DNA of 64,000 nt. Source: Baylisascaris procyonis (Eukaryota; Nematoda; Chromadorea; Rhabditida; Ascarididae). Position numbers and translations under genes: made by a program. Of this stretch, positions 11,746 to 25,570 are shown piece by piece. Position 1 is the stretch's first letter; each line of letters starts with the position of its first letter. The stretch is taken from NCBI GenBank assembly GCA_037389465.1, contig JAZARR010000221.1:3264501-3328500 (forward strand), given 5' to 3'. The notes beneath the pieces are model-generated. The model was not told the DNA's origin. It did no database searches and saw nothing but the letters and a program-made list of their open reading frames with translations.

Positions 11746-12379
11746 CTGAAGAGCGTTTTGATTAACTGCATAAAACCCTTTTAATATTGCTTTATGCCGA
11801 AATAGAGAGCGGAAATGAAAAATTGGTCTGTAAAAGTAATTTAGAAAAAGAAACATTAAACAACTTTGTTACTATTCATGAAGTGTACAAATTTCATTTC
11901 TAGTGAAAATATCTTCTTTTGAGTGCTCATATAGCTTTTCCTTGAAGCGCATAAGAGAAAAATCATAGATGATGTTTACCTCGAGAAATGCGAAAAAGAG
12001 AGAGGGCGTCAATAGTAACGTCTTAGTTGTTTGAAACGATAAATTGAATTGTGGACAATTATAATTGTCACAAAGTGGCAAATCATCTCTAGGGATTCGT
12101 TCCAACGCCAAGTACGTGTAACTTTGGTGCTACTGACTTTTTCCTTTTCTTCTTTTCCATTATTATCAATATTTCTCTCTGTGTAAAGCCCTAAATTTTT
12201 GCAGCAATCGTGTTTTTACATTAAATGTGCTATCTGCTATATATTAGATTTTTGAGTTAATCATTTATATTTTATGTCAGTATCACAATATTTGAGTAAA
12301 ACATTAAAGTATGTAAACAATTTGAAACAAAAATCGAGAAACATGACAGAGCAATTGGCATTTTATGCACTTTTACATT

Positions 12380-12630
12380 TCACTTGACTGATCGGCGAAT
12401 TTCACATACATCACATATGCAAGATAACGGTAACAACTTCTGTTTGAAACGATGTGACTGTTGGCACAGATCTTTTTCGAAAGATTTGTTTTTGTGATCT
12501 ATACTGCGCTGATAAAAATTCTGCCAGGCTATCCCGTTTCCGAGACTTTTTTTTTTGTATTTGCAGTGCCAGACTAGGCCATATATGCCAGATTGTATGT
12601 ATTTGGCAATATGCCTGTGTGTTCGTTCAC
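12380..12630 (-). CDS. Terminal exon of an unrecognised Lys/Cys-containing protein
   Basis: After a CATTCGCAG acceptor the minus strand is open for 82 codons to TGA, entering in phase 1. It reads ERTHRHIAKYIQSGIYGLVW, then KNKSFEKDLCQQSHRFKQKL, and ends near CDVCEIRRSVK. The length, lysine-rich composition and good acce­ptor support coding. In the same frame, upstream of the acceptor, is a hydrophobic stretch (VFPYTFFILAFA) without an ATG. No family is recognised. A competing plus-strand exon (12569-12654, bounded by TTTGCAG and GAAG|gtataa) overlaps it and is judged weaker. Confidence 0.35.
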
Positions 12631-12787
12631 CTGCGAATGCCAGAATGAAGAAGGTATAAGGAAACACATACACATGGATGCGTTTCCTTGTGCCTATTCG
12701 TCGATCTGTTCGGCAGTTTCAACTCGAAAATCATTGAAGCGGAATTCGAAAATTTTAGTGGAAGATATCGAGGTCATGGAATAACCA

Positions 12788-13295
12788 TTCATACCGAATT
12801 TGAAAGGGAGTTATGAACAACTAATTGTGCTTGAAAATTTGCATACTGACCAAGTCGCTTTTCATAAACAGTTCGCTAAGAAAAGCGATTATTTAGACCC
12901 GGGGTTGCACGTTTATCAGTTTTTTCGATACACTTTGCCAGTTGTCTCAGTGATAGGTGAGAATCGCTCAAAAATTTCCATTCTTATTATATGTTCGTGT
13001 AACTTTTAGAAAGCTTTCCTTTAAATTATTGAAACTATATTATATTTATTGTACGAATAATTATCAAATACTTTGATAAGGAAATGGCAACATTCGAGTA
13101 TCAAAAGTGACGTGCCTTGGCGGTATGGATTATAAATTCCATTTATTTATTTTTCCAGAAACAAAATGTGCTTTATCTGAAGCAATCGTCAACATTTTAA
13201 AGCCAGAGGTTTTTCTGAGTCAACACATCTTGAATTTAACGGAGTGGACAGGGAAACATCACCAAACTTCTTCTACAAACAAGAAAAGCCTGTAA
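12788..13295 (+). CDS. Two candidate 3' exons of an unrecognised protein
   Basis: The first segment (open from 12788, ending 12956) reads GSYEQLIVLENLHTDQVAFH and leaves in phase 1 at ATAG|gtgaga, a strong donor. The second exon, 13159-13295, follows TTTTTCCAG in the matching phase, reads TKCALSEAIVNILKPEVFL and ends in TAA. The splice signals are good and the phases agree. The left edge of the first exon is unclear (an AAG acceptor at about 12,806 is possible) and no upstream exon was fixed. No domain is recognised. Confidence 0.35.
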
Positions 13296-13993
13296 ATTTT
13301 GATAAAAATCTTACATGAAGAGAAGGAAAGATTTTAGGTGTTTCTTGAGGTCATGCCACGCAAAAAAAAGCAATTTTTTGATGCCTTCTGCAATGATTGT
13401 TGGCATTTCTTCAAAACCTACACGCTGCTTACTTCTTCCAGAATAAGAGAGGCCACACATAATTTGTCTGAAATGGTTTCTAATCTTAAACAGCTCTAAA
13501 GCAACTTCATGGGAATCCTGGCACCGTTCCCTCTACAATATCTAGAAGGAGGTCAGTGATGAAACCAATTGTAGGATCTCGTCGGCACTTGTAAGCGCTG
13601 TAGTGTTTCTTTGTAATTCCTCAGTAAAACTCAACCGAATGCATTGATCAAATCCCGTTTTCTCGAACCTACGCGTTATCGTACAGCTTTGAAAGCGAAT
13701 TGTAAACGTACTAGAACACGGAGAATGTGTAGATGGATAGGCAGATTTAGGCGGAGAATGCCGTTGAGTGCGGAAATCAAAAAAAGGTGATTCGACGGCG
13801 GATTAACAGCTGCTCGGAGAGGTTCGCCAGTAGTCTGCAGACGAAAGAAGACGACGAAGCGTATGTACGGCAAAGCAGCAGCAACTCTATTCACAGCATC
13901 GCCGCCAAACGATAGCAATACACAACGTGAGCCTTAGGGCTAGTCGGCTCTCGTTCGAGTGGCTCTCTCGACCAGTGGCCATACATTAGCGCC

Positions 13994-14135
13994 ATGCCTG
14001 GTCTATTCTCGTGGAAGCCGCGTATTCGAGGTCGCAAAACACCCGATCCAGAAAAGGCGATTGCCAATAGTAGCAACCATGAGTCGTTGCATAGCACCAA
14101 GGAAACAAAGCGGGTCGTTCGGTTCGATGATGACG
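13994..14135 (+). CDS. First coding exon, probably a distal 5' exon of the Sickle-tail-like gene
   Basis: An ATG at 13994 opens a 47-codon frame: MPGLFSWKPRIRGRKTPDPE, a polar middle, then TKETKRVVRFDDD, with a phase-1 donor GACG|gtattt. The preceding 300 bases are unusually GC-rich for the window and suit a promoter plus 5' UTR. It is the nearest same-strand start upstream of the large plus-strand gene at 28.4-42.7 kb, whose vertebrate relatives also have long, poorly conserved N-terminal regions and large 5' introns. The link is inference: no conserved N-terminal motif of the family was found, and the next exon is uncertain. Confidence 0.5.
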
Positions 14136-17100
14136 GTATTTGTTTTCTTGTTTTCTATATCTCTCTCTGCGTTGCCTTTCTTATTATGCCAAGTGTTTAT
14201 TCATTTCCGTCTAACAAAGCATCCATTCATTGTTTACTTTAATCTGTTCTATAGCTACTGCTGATTGCTTCGCTGTATCACCTAAGGTATCGGTTTCCTT
14301 GTTGATAAAACGTGACGAGCGCTCTTACTTTTAAAAACTATAAACTTGGTACGATATCAAATGCTTTCCAATTGAATTTTGATTTCTCATTTCGTTTTTG
14401 AATAGAAAGTGCATAAGAGGCAGACGCATAACTTAAGAAATATTTCTTGAAATCAAAAAAAAAAAACATAATTTCTTTGGAGTAATTTCTTTCGATGGCT
14501 GCATAAATTCGTGCAACTTCAACATATTTGAAGAAAAAGCATTTATATTTCTTAACTTGAATAATAGAATCCGCTGATGCAAAATTTTTTTCCATTTCTA
14601 CAGTGCTTATAAGATAAAAGTTCACCACTGTTTACTCGTCTAACTGTTTAAAAAACTCACTATTTACTCATCTATTTTAATCGAAATTTGAAAATCATTG
14701 AGAAATTTAGTCTTTATCATAATATTTTCAGCTATGTCCTTATCACAAAATTGTGTACAGATGAGTGATTTCAGTCATGAGTGCATCTCTTCAAGCAATC
14801 GCAGAATAGGGCGATAAATCGTAATTAAATTCTATCAATTTAATTATCAACAGACGCATTCGTTTCTTCACTTTTTGTCCTCTATACTTTTGTCAACTCG
14901 ATTTGTGAGACGTAAGCCATTTTTATATGCATCAGGGCAAGTTTATGTCTAGGTTGGAAACCTTTTATCCACATTATAATGACACCATGTCTGTCCTTAT
15001 GAATTCGGTGCGGGGCTTCGCTCTCACACTCTGGAATCATATGAAAGTTGAAGTGTGTAATCTTCATCACTGAACTGCTCATAACATTAACTGCCAAACT
15101 GGCTCACTAGTTTCTAAAGCAGCTGTGAGCGCTTTGATGTGACTAAAATTTGTACGCATTTAGCACTTGTCAGATCGTATTTCACAGTCGCTCGAGTTGC
15201 AATAAGCAGAAAAGCTGTCAGAGGAACTGATATGATAGGCGCCTCGTGAAATCCTCTCATTGATCAACTATGATTGTATATCGTAATTCATTATATGAAA
15301 TAATTGCATTCACATTTTGAGCGAACTAATTTACACAATTCTATAACAACAAAAGATTTGTTTTTTATTGAAAAGTGCAATACTCGCGATGCAAAACGCG
15401 TATTCGATTGGTTGCAAAATCGGTGCAATTTTTTTCGCATTTTTAGTTATCCAGTGTTCCTCTGGAATGTGGTGGACCAGCTTAAAGCGATTGTGAGCTA
15501 GCAAGTCTGCCATCTATATCTTCAGCAAATCCTCAGTTAAAACTACCGAATAGATAGATAGACGTCGATGCGCACATGTTGCGCGCACTGCTTCATCACG
15601 ATGCGTTTTGCAAACGGAAATTTGTAAAAACACATAGAAAAAGCTAATCGTTTTATAGAAAAATCGAATGAACACCCGGCTTAGCTTGAAAATGATTTCG
15701 TTATTGCGAATTTTATTGTTTATTGGTAACTAACGACATCGGTTGATTTCATGGACGGGATTTTAAATGCATGAATATGCCAAAACTTTTGCTCTTTTGA
15801 AGCTACAGGGTTAGTACATCTTGGCCACGTTGATTTTAGTAGGATTGTATTAGCAGTGGAAAAATTGATAATAAAATTTTAGATCGCCTTGATTTCAGCT
15901 TATTTCTATAGAACTTATTTATTTCGATTGTCTATCTTTTATCGAGTTCACTAATCGCTTGATTTGCTTTGAAGCGCAAAAAACATGTTGCGTTCTTTTC
16001 CAATTTTTTCATGAATCCCAGTAATGTCAGTTAGGAGGAGTTACTTCCATTTAACATCTTTTTGAAGAAAAAATTACTTTCACACCTCGATTTTTTTCAT
16101 TCTAGAAATATTTTCATGAACAAATAAAAACTGTTCTCTTAGTGAAAAAATATGCGGAAAAAAAAAAGGCAAAGAAAATCGGCAAAAACATAGCGGAGTG
16201 ACTATGGCAAGCAAAATATGTTTATAAGTTAAATATTTTTTAGTTTCTCCTCGAAATGCAAATCGATCAGCCTCATCCACATGAATGAAAGCTTGTGTAA
16301 CAAATTATTTTACTGATTGATGCACGGTATTGCACGAAATTCTTTTGATTGAAAAGTGTTGCAAAGTAGTGAAGTTATCCTCATTTGCTATCAAGAAAGC
16401 GCTGTCAGTATGCTCTTCTTAACTGTACTCTCTAAATTGCTCATATAAATAAGCCAACTAAGGAGCTCATCAATTATGCTTGGCATAAACTGATATTGCT
16501 TCGCTACGTAATCGAACCTATCTGCGAAACTATCTGAATTTTATAAATTATCAGTTAATTTAGTTTATTAAACTCGAAATTCTGAGAGAATTTGTTATAC
16601 TTTATTCGTGTTAAGTATAACACGAGTTTATTCTAGTCGATATCGCCGCTTAGTGAACGGATTGCAATGAAACTATTTATACTTCGCTAGAATCAAAGCA
16701 GTTTCGAAAATTGTGATCTGCTTGGATCACTTCGGCTTTGCTTCATTCAAATGACCAGATTTGTAATTCATTACTCGATTCAATAATTAATTAGAGCTAA
16801 ACAGCATCTTTATTCAGGCTTATTAGCTTTCGGAGCTTCCACCTTTCCATTTCCAATTTACAAGATACAACTTCGCAGTTAACGTATGAATTTGTCATCA
16901 TTTACGCTTTTCGAATAGTTTACTTTTACTTCTATAAGGAGCCCTTAATAACGGATAAAGGATTCAATACGATTTTTCTGGTTGTAAAAATTTTTGTGCC
17001 TTCATCTGCTGCCGCAATAATATGGCATTAGAGCCGCTTACCTATAAGCCGTTGAACTTCATCACAACTCATCGTACTATTTATAACACCAATCATAACA

Positions 17101-20100
17101 TTCACATATCGTTTCGAATATTGCAGTCAATTCTATTCTTTTCCCTTTTTTTGTTAATGTTCGCTCATGCGGCAAATATCAAAAGGCTTTCAATGATGGA
17201 TATAAATCTGCAAGAGCAGTTTTCATTGAAACTCTATTGAAAAATGGCGTCAAATCGGTTTTTTTTTGTACTGAAAAAAGGTGATGTAATGATAGTGCAC
17301 CTTTTTGGCAATCGTTTTGTAATTTTCTCCATCCGATTTTTTTTTTGCAAAAAAATTGAAAATACAATTGCAGATTGGCCTTGACGGGATGTGCAGTGAT
17401 GCAAATCGGATTCTTCATATTCACTGCTCACCAAAAGAATTTTTATTAATGGAAAATATTGCAGCAACAAAGCGTAGAAAAATTTTCCCATCACTCGTTG
17501 CTATTGAACGCAGAGTATTCGTAATTAATTCTAATTTTATGCAATGTGAATAGTGCATAGAACGAATGAATATTGAAAGCATTGCACTTATGAAGTCATG
17601 TGTTGAGTTGATAATATTTCAAATTGTGGATATTTAGCATTAGAAACAACAATTGTAGTGATATTGTGCGGGTAGATATTTGTACCACGTTGCAGTAATT
17701 CAATAAAGAATCCATCTTTCATTGCAGATATATGTTATTAATAGAGGGCATTGTCCTTTGATATGAATTTCCGACATAAAGATTTAAAAATAGATGGGGA
17801 TGAGTATAAATCCTATTGATCTTATAAGAAGTTGAAAAGATTGTAGAAAAAATTGCGAAGTGTAAAACAATTGCTATCCTTTATTCTGCTTTATCTTCTA
17901 TCATGTATGTGAACATCAATCGAAAACGAATGTTTTGTGAAACGAATAGGATTTTTTCGAGGTAATCTTTTTAGCGTTTTTTTTTTTTGCAATTGATGAC
18001 TAACATCTGCCACGATAGACTTAATGAATGATAGTTATGATGTTTTTTGCATTTTGTAATTTTCAAAAATATACCGCTGTGAAAGTCGTGAGTCTACGAA
18101 TTTTGCATGCAACGATGCAATTCACAATTTAGGATGAGGTTAGGAATGGCGACAGCAAAATCAACAGAATTGATGGTTGCATTTCCAATATTGCTTGAAA
18201 TTTTCTTTGCAACAAAAAATAATATTGACTGAGATGCTTTTTTTTGTTTCTAAATGTATTGCACAAGCGATTATCACAACTCTACGCATTATCCTCAAAT
18301 CCAAATCTCGACTAACTGTAATTAATTTTTTCTACGGCTACAATTTGTCCATTTTTATTGCTGAATATTGATAGCATATTTTACTAACGCTAAAATAAAG
18401 TTGACGAATAAATTGCGGTTTTATTATATTCAAAAGTTTATCAAAATATTCGAGAAATTCAATAGTTAAATTTTCTCGAAAAATTCTTTGCAAATATTCT
18501 GAAAGAAAATGATTTTTCTTTTCGGAGAGAATGAGATGATTTATTAAAGAGTAACGCGGCCTCTCTTATTATCTGCCGTAATTGACCGCCAGATAAATCG
18601 ATTTCTGTTTAATTTGTAGGTCAGTTTTTGAGAGTTTAGACCAATGCACGTACGTCTACTCACGGCCTAATGATAATGTTTTTTTTTCGATTTTACAGGT
18701 ATTTCTACGTTGTGAACAATTCAAACCTGTTGTATAGCAGCACAAACAGTTATCTTGATGATATTGCGTTGAATAAAAACAATCATAATAAAAAACAAGT
18801 AGTTCATCTGGAGAATTACAAAACTAGAGAAATAAAATTTGTTGCATATGACCATATTTCCAGATAAATGGCTAAATTTCACCTTAAATTATTATTTAAT
18901 AATATATAAGCGAGCAAATAACTTTTCCGTTAAACTTTGCTTCTACTATCATAGAAATGTATCGTGAAAGTGAAGTATTGTATAGGATTTGCCCTTTTCA
19001 ACTTTATTTTTGAGATAAATAGAAAAGCCTGGCCAACGAGCTGATAGCAACACATATGCTTTAGCAACCTCTCGCAATTCAAACAATCACTATCGTAAAC
19101 TGAGAGAAAGAAATAAATCATATGCATTCAAATTTTAAGACTGGCAATTGCTCGAAAAAATCTTCTTCAAAACACCTCACCGCTAATATGATGCGATGCC
19201 GATTTGTCGAAAATGCTGCTATATCTATTGCAGAATGCATGCAACTTTACAAGCGCATTTAAATGTCCATAACTCCTTCGAACGTGGCGGGGAAGTTGCC
19301 GTTGATAAAGCTTCGATCTACTTCATCTCGAAATCTTAGCATATGCACTCATGCATATGCAAGGATGCAGTCATATCACGGCATAAAGCGCTTTGCTGAA
19401 AATAAGACTGCAAAACCTTATAAAAAACGGTTTTCTATGAGTAATTTAATGCTTGATTCCTAACTGCAAATCACTATTTTATCTCAATTTTATCACTCAA
19501 TGATATTGACGAAAAAAATTTACAGTGAGTCTCAATCATCTCAACTGTGTCAATAATGATTTATTCGATGTGTCTTATTTTGTTTTGATTCTTGTAGGAT
19601 TATGAATTCTTTTCACTCACTATGAAAATTCTCATTCTAGCAAATGATCTAATCGCTATATCAATGTAATATGCAGCGTTCGAGGATCTAGACTTTTTTA
19701 ACTACGATACGATGTAGTGTAAAATTTTCTCAGTGTTAAATGGTTCAATCTCTTCGTTCATAACTATCACATTTTCGCTGTCGTTCTACAGACGATCTAG
19801 CAATCCACCAAAAAAATATTTTACTATCGTTCATCTAGCATCCGTTCGTTAATTCATATTGTTGGCCATAGGCATATTCTCAGCAATGATGAGTCAACCA
19901 TCGATGGAAAACAAGGCAATTAGGTCGGTTTCATTGGACGAGTTTTATAGTTTGCAGTTGGCCATTTCAAGCGCTTGTCGAAAAGCTTTACCTATGCAAC
20001 ATACGTATAATAAATGAAACTCGAGAATGCTGCTCGATGGAATTGTTAGACTCCTCTATGCAGCTGTTGTTTCATTAATGTAATCTAAAATATGTTTAAT

Positions 20101-20195
20101 TTTTTGTGCATTTGTAGAAAAGCAAATTCTTTTTATTAAAAAGATGCACACAATTTAATATCGTTTTATCAACTCTTAGAAGATTCATAGAAGCT

Positions 20196-20651
20196 TCAGC
20201 TATAATATGCTTGCATGCATAAATGTTTGTGCATTCCACTATATAACATAATTAAATAGTATGAATTGCATCGTTTAGTGTGTAATAGTGAAGTATGAGA
20301 AGAGTATGTTAATTCTTTTGAGTACACAACGTTAAAATTCAAAGCGCATTCTTCCTGTGAGCGCAACGTTGAGTGGTTTTTTTTTGCAATAAGCTTTGTG
20401 AAGGTTTTCGTTGGTAAGTGCATCATTTGTTGAGGTTCGTTAAGTTGAGCTAGAGGGGCATCTCGAGCATTAACGCTGTAATATGAGTGATGTGAGGTTA
20501 GTGAATGCGAACAGTGGCACGTCTCTAACCCATCGACAATAGTCATTAAACCTCCAAGTTTATGTGAAGAAAAGCACGAGACTAGCCAATGCACTTCAAA
20601 TACGTTTAAATGGACAATGTAATGTGCGACAAAACGTTGTGCTTGCTGCAA
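20196..20651 (-). CDS. Intronless 151-codon ORF, unrecognised
   Basis: One of the longest uninterrupted frames in the window. It begins MQQAQRFVAHYIVHLNVF and has a polar centre around DAPLAQLNEPQQMM and TKTFTKLIAKKNHSTLR. No signal peptide, domain or repeat is recognised and no splice sites are needed. In DNA of this base composition an ORF of this size can arise by chance, so this is a weak candidate. Confidence 0.22.
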   Translation of the reverse strand: MQQAQRFVAHYIVHLNVFEVHWLVSCFSSHKLGGLMTIVDGLETCHCSHSLTSHHSYYSVNARDAPLAQLNEPQQMMHLPTKTFTKLIAKKNHSTLRSQEECALNFNVVYSKELTYSSHTSLLHTKRCNSYYLIMLYSGMHKHLCMQAYYS

Positions 20652-21724
20652 AACTTATTGTGATGCACTCAATACTTGCAAACACAGTTGAAGGCGCAAT
20701 TGTCACTTCAAATTGATCTCCGTTAAAATTGATCGCGGCCAATATATCGTTGTTCGATTGACAGACGTATGCATATGTTTCTTGCTGATTGACTCATTGA
20801 TCCTCACTATTAGTGATAAGGCATTCATCACTAATGATATAATTTCGAACTTACGAAGAAAACAATTTTTATTATGATTACTAATGTGTTTCATTTTTGC
20901 ATATTCGGTCTTTCACATTACTTAATTATAAGTTTTTGTGAGGCCTCTTCAGTCAAGCGGCCGTGAAAGTCTTTGTAAAATTTTCTATGTCTGAAGGTTT
21001 CATCAAACTTTATCTGTGCAAAAAAGCTTTTTAGAGAATGTTATCAATGCAAATATGAGTAATGCTGCAGTTTTAGATACGATGTCTTACGCTTAGAAGA
21101 TAAGGAAAGGAATGAAGCTTGACTTGCTCCGAATTGTATTCTGATGAGCTGAGTGAATAGATTCGGAAATTTTTATTAGTATCCCCATAGAGGCACTTTT
21201 ATATGCCGTAAGAATTTACTATGCAACCGAAGGCTTACTAACTGCGCTGTGATCAGTAATGAGATCAGTATTCATACTCTTGGCGATGCTACATTTATAG
21301 GCTTACTGATTTTGACAAATGATTACTGGTCACCGACATAGCTGATGTGTGTTTATGCTCTATTACAGCCCCCTATGAATTTCATATCCATTATGGGAAT
21401 AATAAGTGATGGAATAAGCTAATGAGTTAACCCTACAGACGGCTATTAGTAATCGAAGAACTATGTTACGGCTGAGCATAAAATATTAACGTGTTGCAGT
21501 CGGAAATTGATCAGTTATAATAACACATTTAATGATATCTCTTCTGAAAGTTTCTTATAACTTAACTCGTTCAGTCATCAAATCTCGTAATCAAAACGTC
21601 AATTTTCATGTTAGTCTACGGTGAACATGCAAGCTGTTGTTATGTAAGGCATTTATTATGGCATCAAATTATAATAGAGTTTGACGTTTATTTTTCTACA
21701 TTTAACTCCTTCAATTGCGTTCAG

Positions 21725-21763
21725 GTTCTGGGATGGCCTTTCGCCAGAAGCGCAAAGCAATCG
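21725..21763 (+). CDS. Candidate 39-nt in-frame microexon
   Basis: Bounded by GCGTTCAG and ATCG|gtgaac, entering and leaving in phase 1, so it could be included or skipped without changing frame. It encodes SGMAFRQKRKAI. It fits the phase of both candidate first exons (8229 and 14135). Without transcript data it remains a guess. Confidence 0.25.
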
Positions 21764-24599
21764 GTGAACTAGAAATACCCAACAATTTGCATAAAATTGC
21801 TTGCTTTTCACTAGAGCTAATACAACTTAGCTTCACAACAACAAAACATCGCGAAAGCTACCAAAAAACAGTATGCATAAACTGGCCTCAAATTTTCAGG
21901 ATAGAACGACTAGCTTACCCATGGCTTACCCATGCCATCGTTGCAAACTAAGAATTTTTGCCTACATTATGGTGCTATTCAAATCGATCTCTCTAGCGAT
22001 ATTTTAATCATTCGATATCTTATATTACCTAGCTACATAACTGAGCGATCCCCTCATTGGTATCACCACCAAAAGCGTTAAAAATAATTTAGTTTATACT
22101 AAACAACTCGGTAAATGTTGCGATTGTAAAAGTTGTTTGCATAACGGCTGCAAAACTTGCGTGCAAAAGTTGTTGAGTCAAGACAGTTGTTTTCATATGA
22201 AAGAGCAATGTAGGAAACAAATATTTTTAAATCCTCCTATCTATCGGCTTTCAAGTTTGTATAGCAACGCTTCACTGCATTTATCCTTTGGTCCGTATTT
22301 AGACTCAATAGAAGCAAAAATATGAGCAATAGTGCAATGAAATCTGTTAACTGCAGTAGTTCATCCAACTATTGCATTTAAAATACAAAATTAAACGAAT
22401 AAAAAGTAATCGAGATGATATGATGGCTAATCAGTTATTTATGCATTCTTCTGTCTACATCATTTGAATCATTGAATCGTCAACTTAATAATCATTACTG
22501 CACATCTTCTAAGTGCTAATAAAAAGTTCACATGCAAATTTTGTTCATTCCGCTCAGTTGTGTAACTTTTTTATGAGACGCTTAGCAGAAATAAAACTAG
22601 CGCCGGGCAATTATTCAGCAGATTATATATATCAAAATTTCGTCGGCATAGCTTTCCCAGTTAATTGCTGGAAACGCTAAAATAGGGCGGTAAAGTATAT
22701 CTTGCCATTACAGCTTAGTTTTTGCAAAATTCTATGGGAAAAAAATCAAAATTCCATTGCAAAAAAACTCGTTGGAGCTGAACCGTCTGAAAAAAAAGAG
22801 CATTTTTTTTTCGAATAACATGAACTGACGCTAAGCTCCAAACGATAACCGATTGCCATTCAAAGATCTTCGTTTTCAGTGCACTGACGAATTAATTTCA
22901 GGTATTCCCAGCATCATTCCGCAGTGAATCTAAAATAGGAATAGCTACAAGAAATTAAAGCGAAAAAGAACTCAGATAAACTTCTAGTTCATTCTCTATT
23001 TTTTGCTTGTAATTCTTTTTTAGATGTCTATTTGATCAGAGAACACATATTAAGTGGTTCCAATATCGAATGTGGAGGATGGTATTAATAACCAGAGTGG
23101 ATTTTCTAGATCGCATCACAGCTATGTGATGGAGTTGAGCCGTGCTCGAAGCTTAACTGAGCAAATCAAGGTCTCAAACAATGAAATGGGTCATTTTTAT
23201 ACTTTCCTTTGTCTACTGATTTTACTACTGGATGATGGATAGTACATAGTCAGAAATCAACTCGTCAATGATTCAATCACATAGATGATATGTCCTAAAG
23301 TCTGTAGCCAAAATGGCCCAACTGCGTTGGCCTTCAGGATCAATATTATAGATCGCTCGAACAGCAAAATGTCTGAACAATATCAAAAGGCGCGAAATTA
23401 CACCAAGAAAGTAAGCACAAGTGCCTTTGTTAAACCCTCACGACATTGGCAAAGAAAATCCGTTATCTCCATAACTAGCAAGCATGCTGTTACGCCCTCC
23501 TTATTAGTATATGTCACTGCTCTGTGCTGTTTTTCATTTTATTGTTCTTTCCGTTTGTTGCTGACAGATTGCTATCAGCAGTGGCCAATATGTTTCTCAC
23601 TGTCATCTTTCTCAACAACTTCACCTTACAGTCAACCCAAAATCAAAAATAATGTCTTCCGATCGTTTCAAAATAGTTGTCAAGCTGGCTTTTTGACTAG
23701 CCTTTCGCTTTTTGATCATTTCATAGACTTAACGTTGATCGCTTGGCTGACCGATCACTGATAGGCCTATACAGACATAGCGACGATATTATATTCATGC
23801 AATGAACACTTAAACGAAAGAATGCAGTTCCCGTTTAGTGATATACTGATTCCGCAGTGTTTATCTCATCTTCTAGCTGCTGGCTGGTCTGTGTATTATT
23901 TTCTTCGACTGTTTACATTCAGGCCGTTCGTTCAAATTTTGCATATATCATTTATATTCTCATCACCATCTGATTTTTGAACTTCATTAATTTAAAACTA
24001 TTCAAAGCGCATCACGCCATCGTCGCATATGTTCGTTTATTTGCCCGAATGCGTGTTCATTTTGAAATGGTATGTTTATGAGGATTTAATCCGATGAGAT
24101 ATTCTTAGAAGGTGGTATCTGATAAAAAATTAGCCTTTATATTATTCAGATATGAAGAATAAGTGCGATGAGTAATGAATGAATGTTGTAGACAGTGATT
24201 GCCTTCACTCATAATCCTTTGTTTGTCGTTGTGCCTAGAAATGTGGCCATTTGCTGGCATATTTTTCAACGTAGAGCTTAGAGGATGTGCTTAAATGACG
24301 AAAACAAGCCGAGAAGTGCAATAGCGAAACTCCCTTTTTGCAGTTCCACTTGTCAGATCACTGCGGTTCGCATCAACATTTCAAAGGTTATAAGCATTGC
24401 CTATTTAAAAAAAAAAATAATTTTTGTCTCGGATCAAGCTAACTGACAAATCCTTTATCAAAAATTGGAAAACAATTGTTCATGTCTCTATTTGAGCAGA
24501 TATGGGACAAAACTTAGCTGAACTTCTTAAATAATTTGCGGAAGAAGGCGAATATTTTATTCTATTTCAACCTCTGAGAGTTGGAAAACATATAAGAAT

Positions 24600-25570
24600 A
24601 TCTACGAATGGACAGCAGGGGCAACAACGCTCGCAAAGCTACAATTTGGCGAATAGACATTTATTGCTTAAGAGCAGCAATAGTGTGCGGACAGAAACAC
24701 CTCAAATCCAGCTTAAAACTGAAGGAATGGGTGCATTAACGGTATCGGTGGGAAGCAAATTCCAGACTCGCACAACGCAAAACTGGAAACTATAGAGAAC
24801 GTTGTACCGTATGTTTTCGTAGCTGAAGTTGATATCCACGTCGACTTCGACGAGGAGCAAACTGAAATACTTCTGATAACAGAATGCCAGAAAAGCCATG
24901 CACAATTTGATGACAAGGAATCAAGTTAAAGTTGAGCTCGCGATGTTTTAATAATTCCAGGTTAAAGATTTTTAGGGTAATAGTTACGAAAAATTTTTTG
25001 CATGGTGAATTTAGCAAAAAGGATGCCACGGGGGAGGGACGTTTCTGGATATTTTCTAGCCGTCTGATGTTAGAAAATAAATAAGGAGACCACGCAGGAG
25101 TGCAGTATTTTGAAATGGGTTTGCAATAGGTGATAAAGACATATCGACGATGCTCAACACATTTGTGCTGGAAAATGCGAAGAATACAGTTTGTAATTTT
25201 CGACTGCTTTTTGGCAGTACCGCAACCTCCAGTAAAATTTAGGGCCGTTTATAAAGCTAAGGCCATGAACGCCATTCATGCTAGAAGGAGCATGATCTCT
25301 CAGCCCAAGTAAACATCCATACCGAAAGTTGATATGAACCACGCGATATTTTTCAGGAAAACGTTTCAACCAGTTGGCCGATGCATCAAGGTCCATTTGT
25401 AGAATATGAGAGGCACAGATAGGATCATGCAATGAAAGATAGATTTTGAGGCCTTTAACAAAGAGTGCACTCAGAGAAAGTTTATGTTGATTGCGGATTG
25501 AAACTATGGAATCGATGGATAGGCAGAGAGATATATCTGAATGCATTTTTGCAACAATCTCCACAAACCG
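24600..25570 (-). mobile_element. Degraded non-LTR (LINE) retrotransposon, reverse-transcriptase C-terminal part
   Basis: Minus-strand frames, broken by several frameshifts and stops, match the order of a CR1/Jockey-type reverse-transcriptase thumb and tail. First comes LKIYLSLHDP...LQMDLDASANWLKRF (the region after the catalytic motif). Then follows CTPAWSPYLFSNIRRLE, as in the family's xPVWSPxLxxDIxxIExVQ block, then CHQIVHGFSGI, FQFAPRRSRRGYQLQLRK and finally VRVWNLLPTDTVNAP. These recall well-known conserved blocks of such elements. The YxDD-containing palm and the endonuclease are missing, so this is a 5'-truncated dead copy. Confidence 0.75.

Noticed and set aside
23054..23761. Plus-strand open stretches, including a 158-codon frame, considered as Sickle-tail exons
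   Set aside because: Good-looking donors, but the phases of the two pieces do not join each other and no family motif is present.
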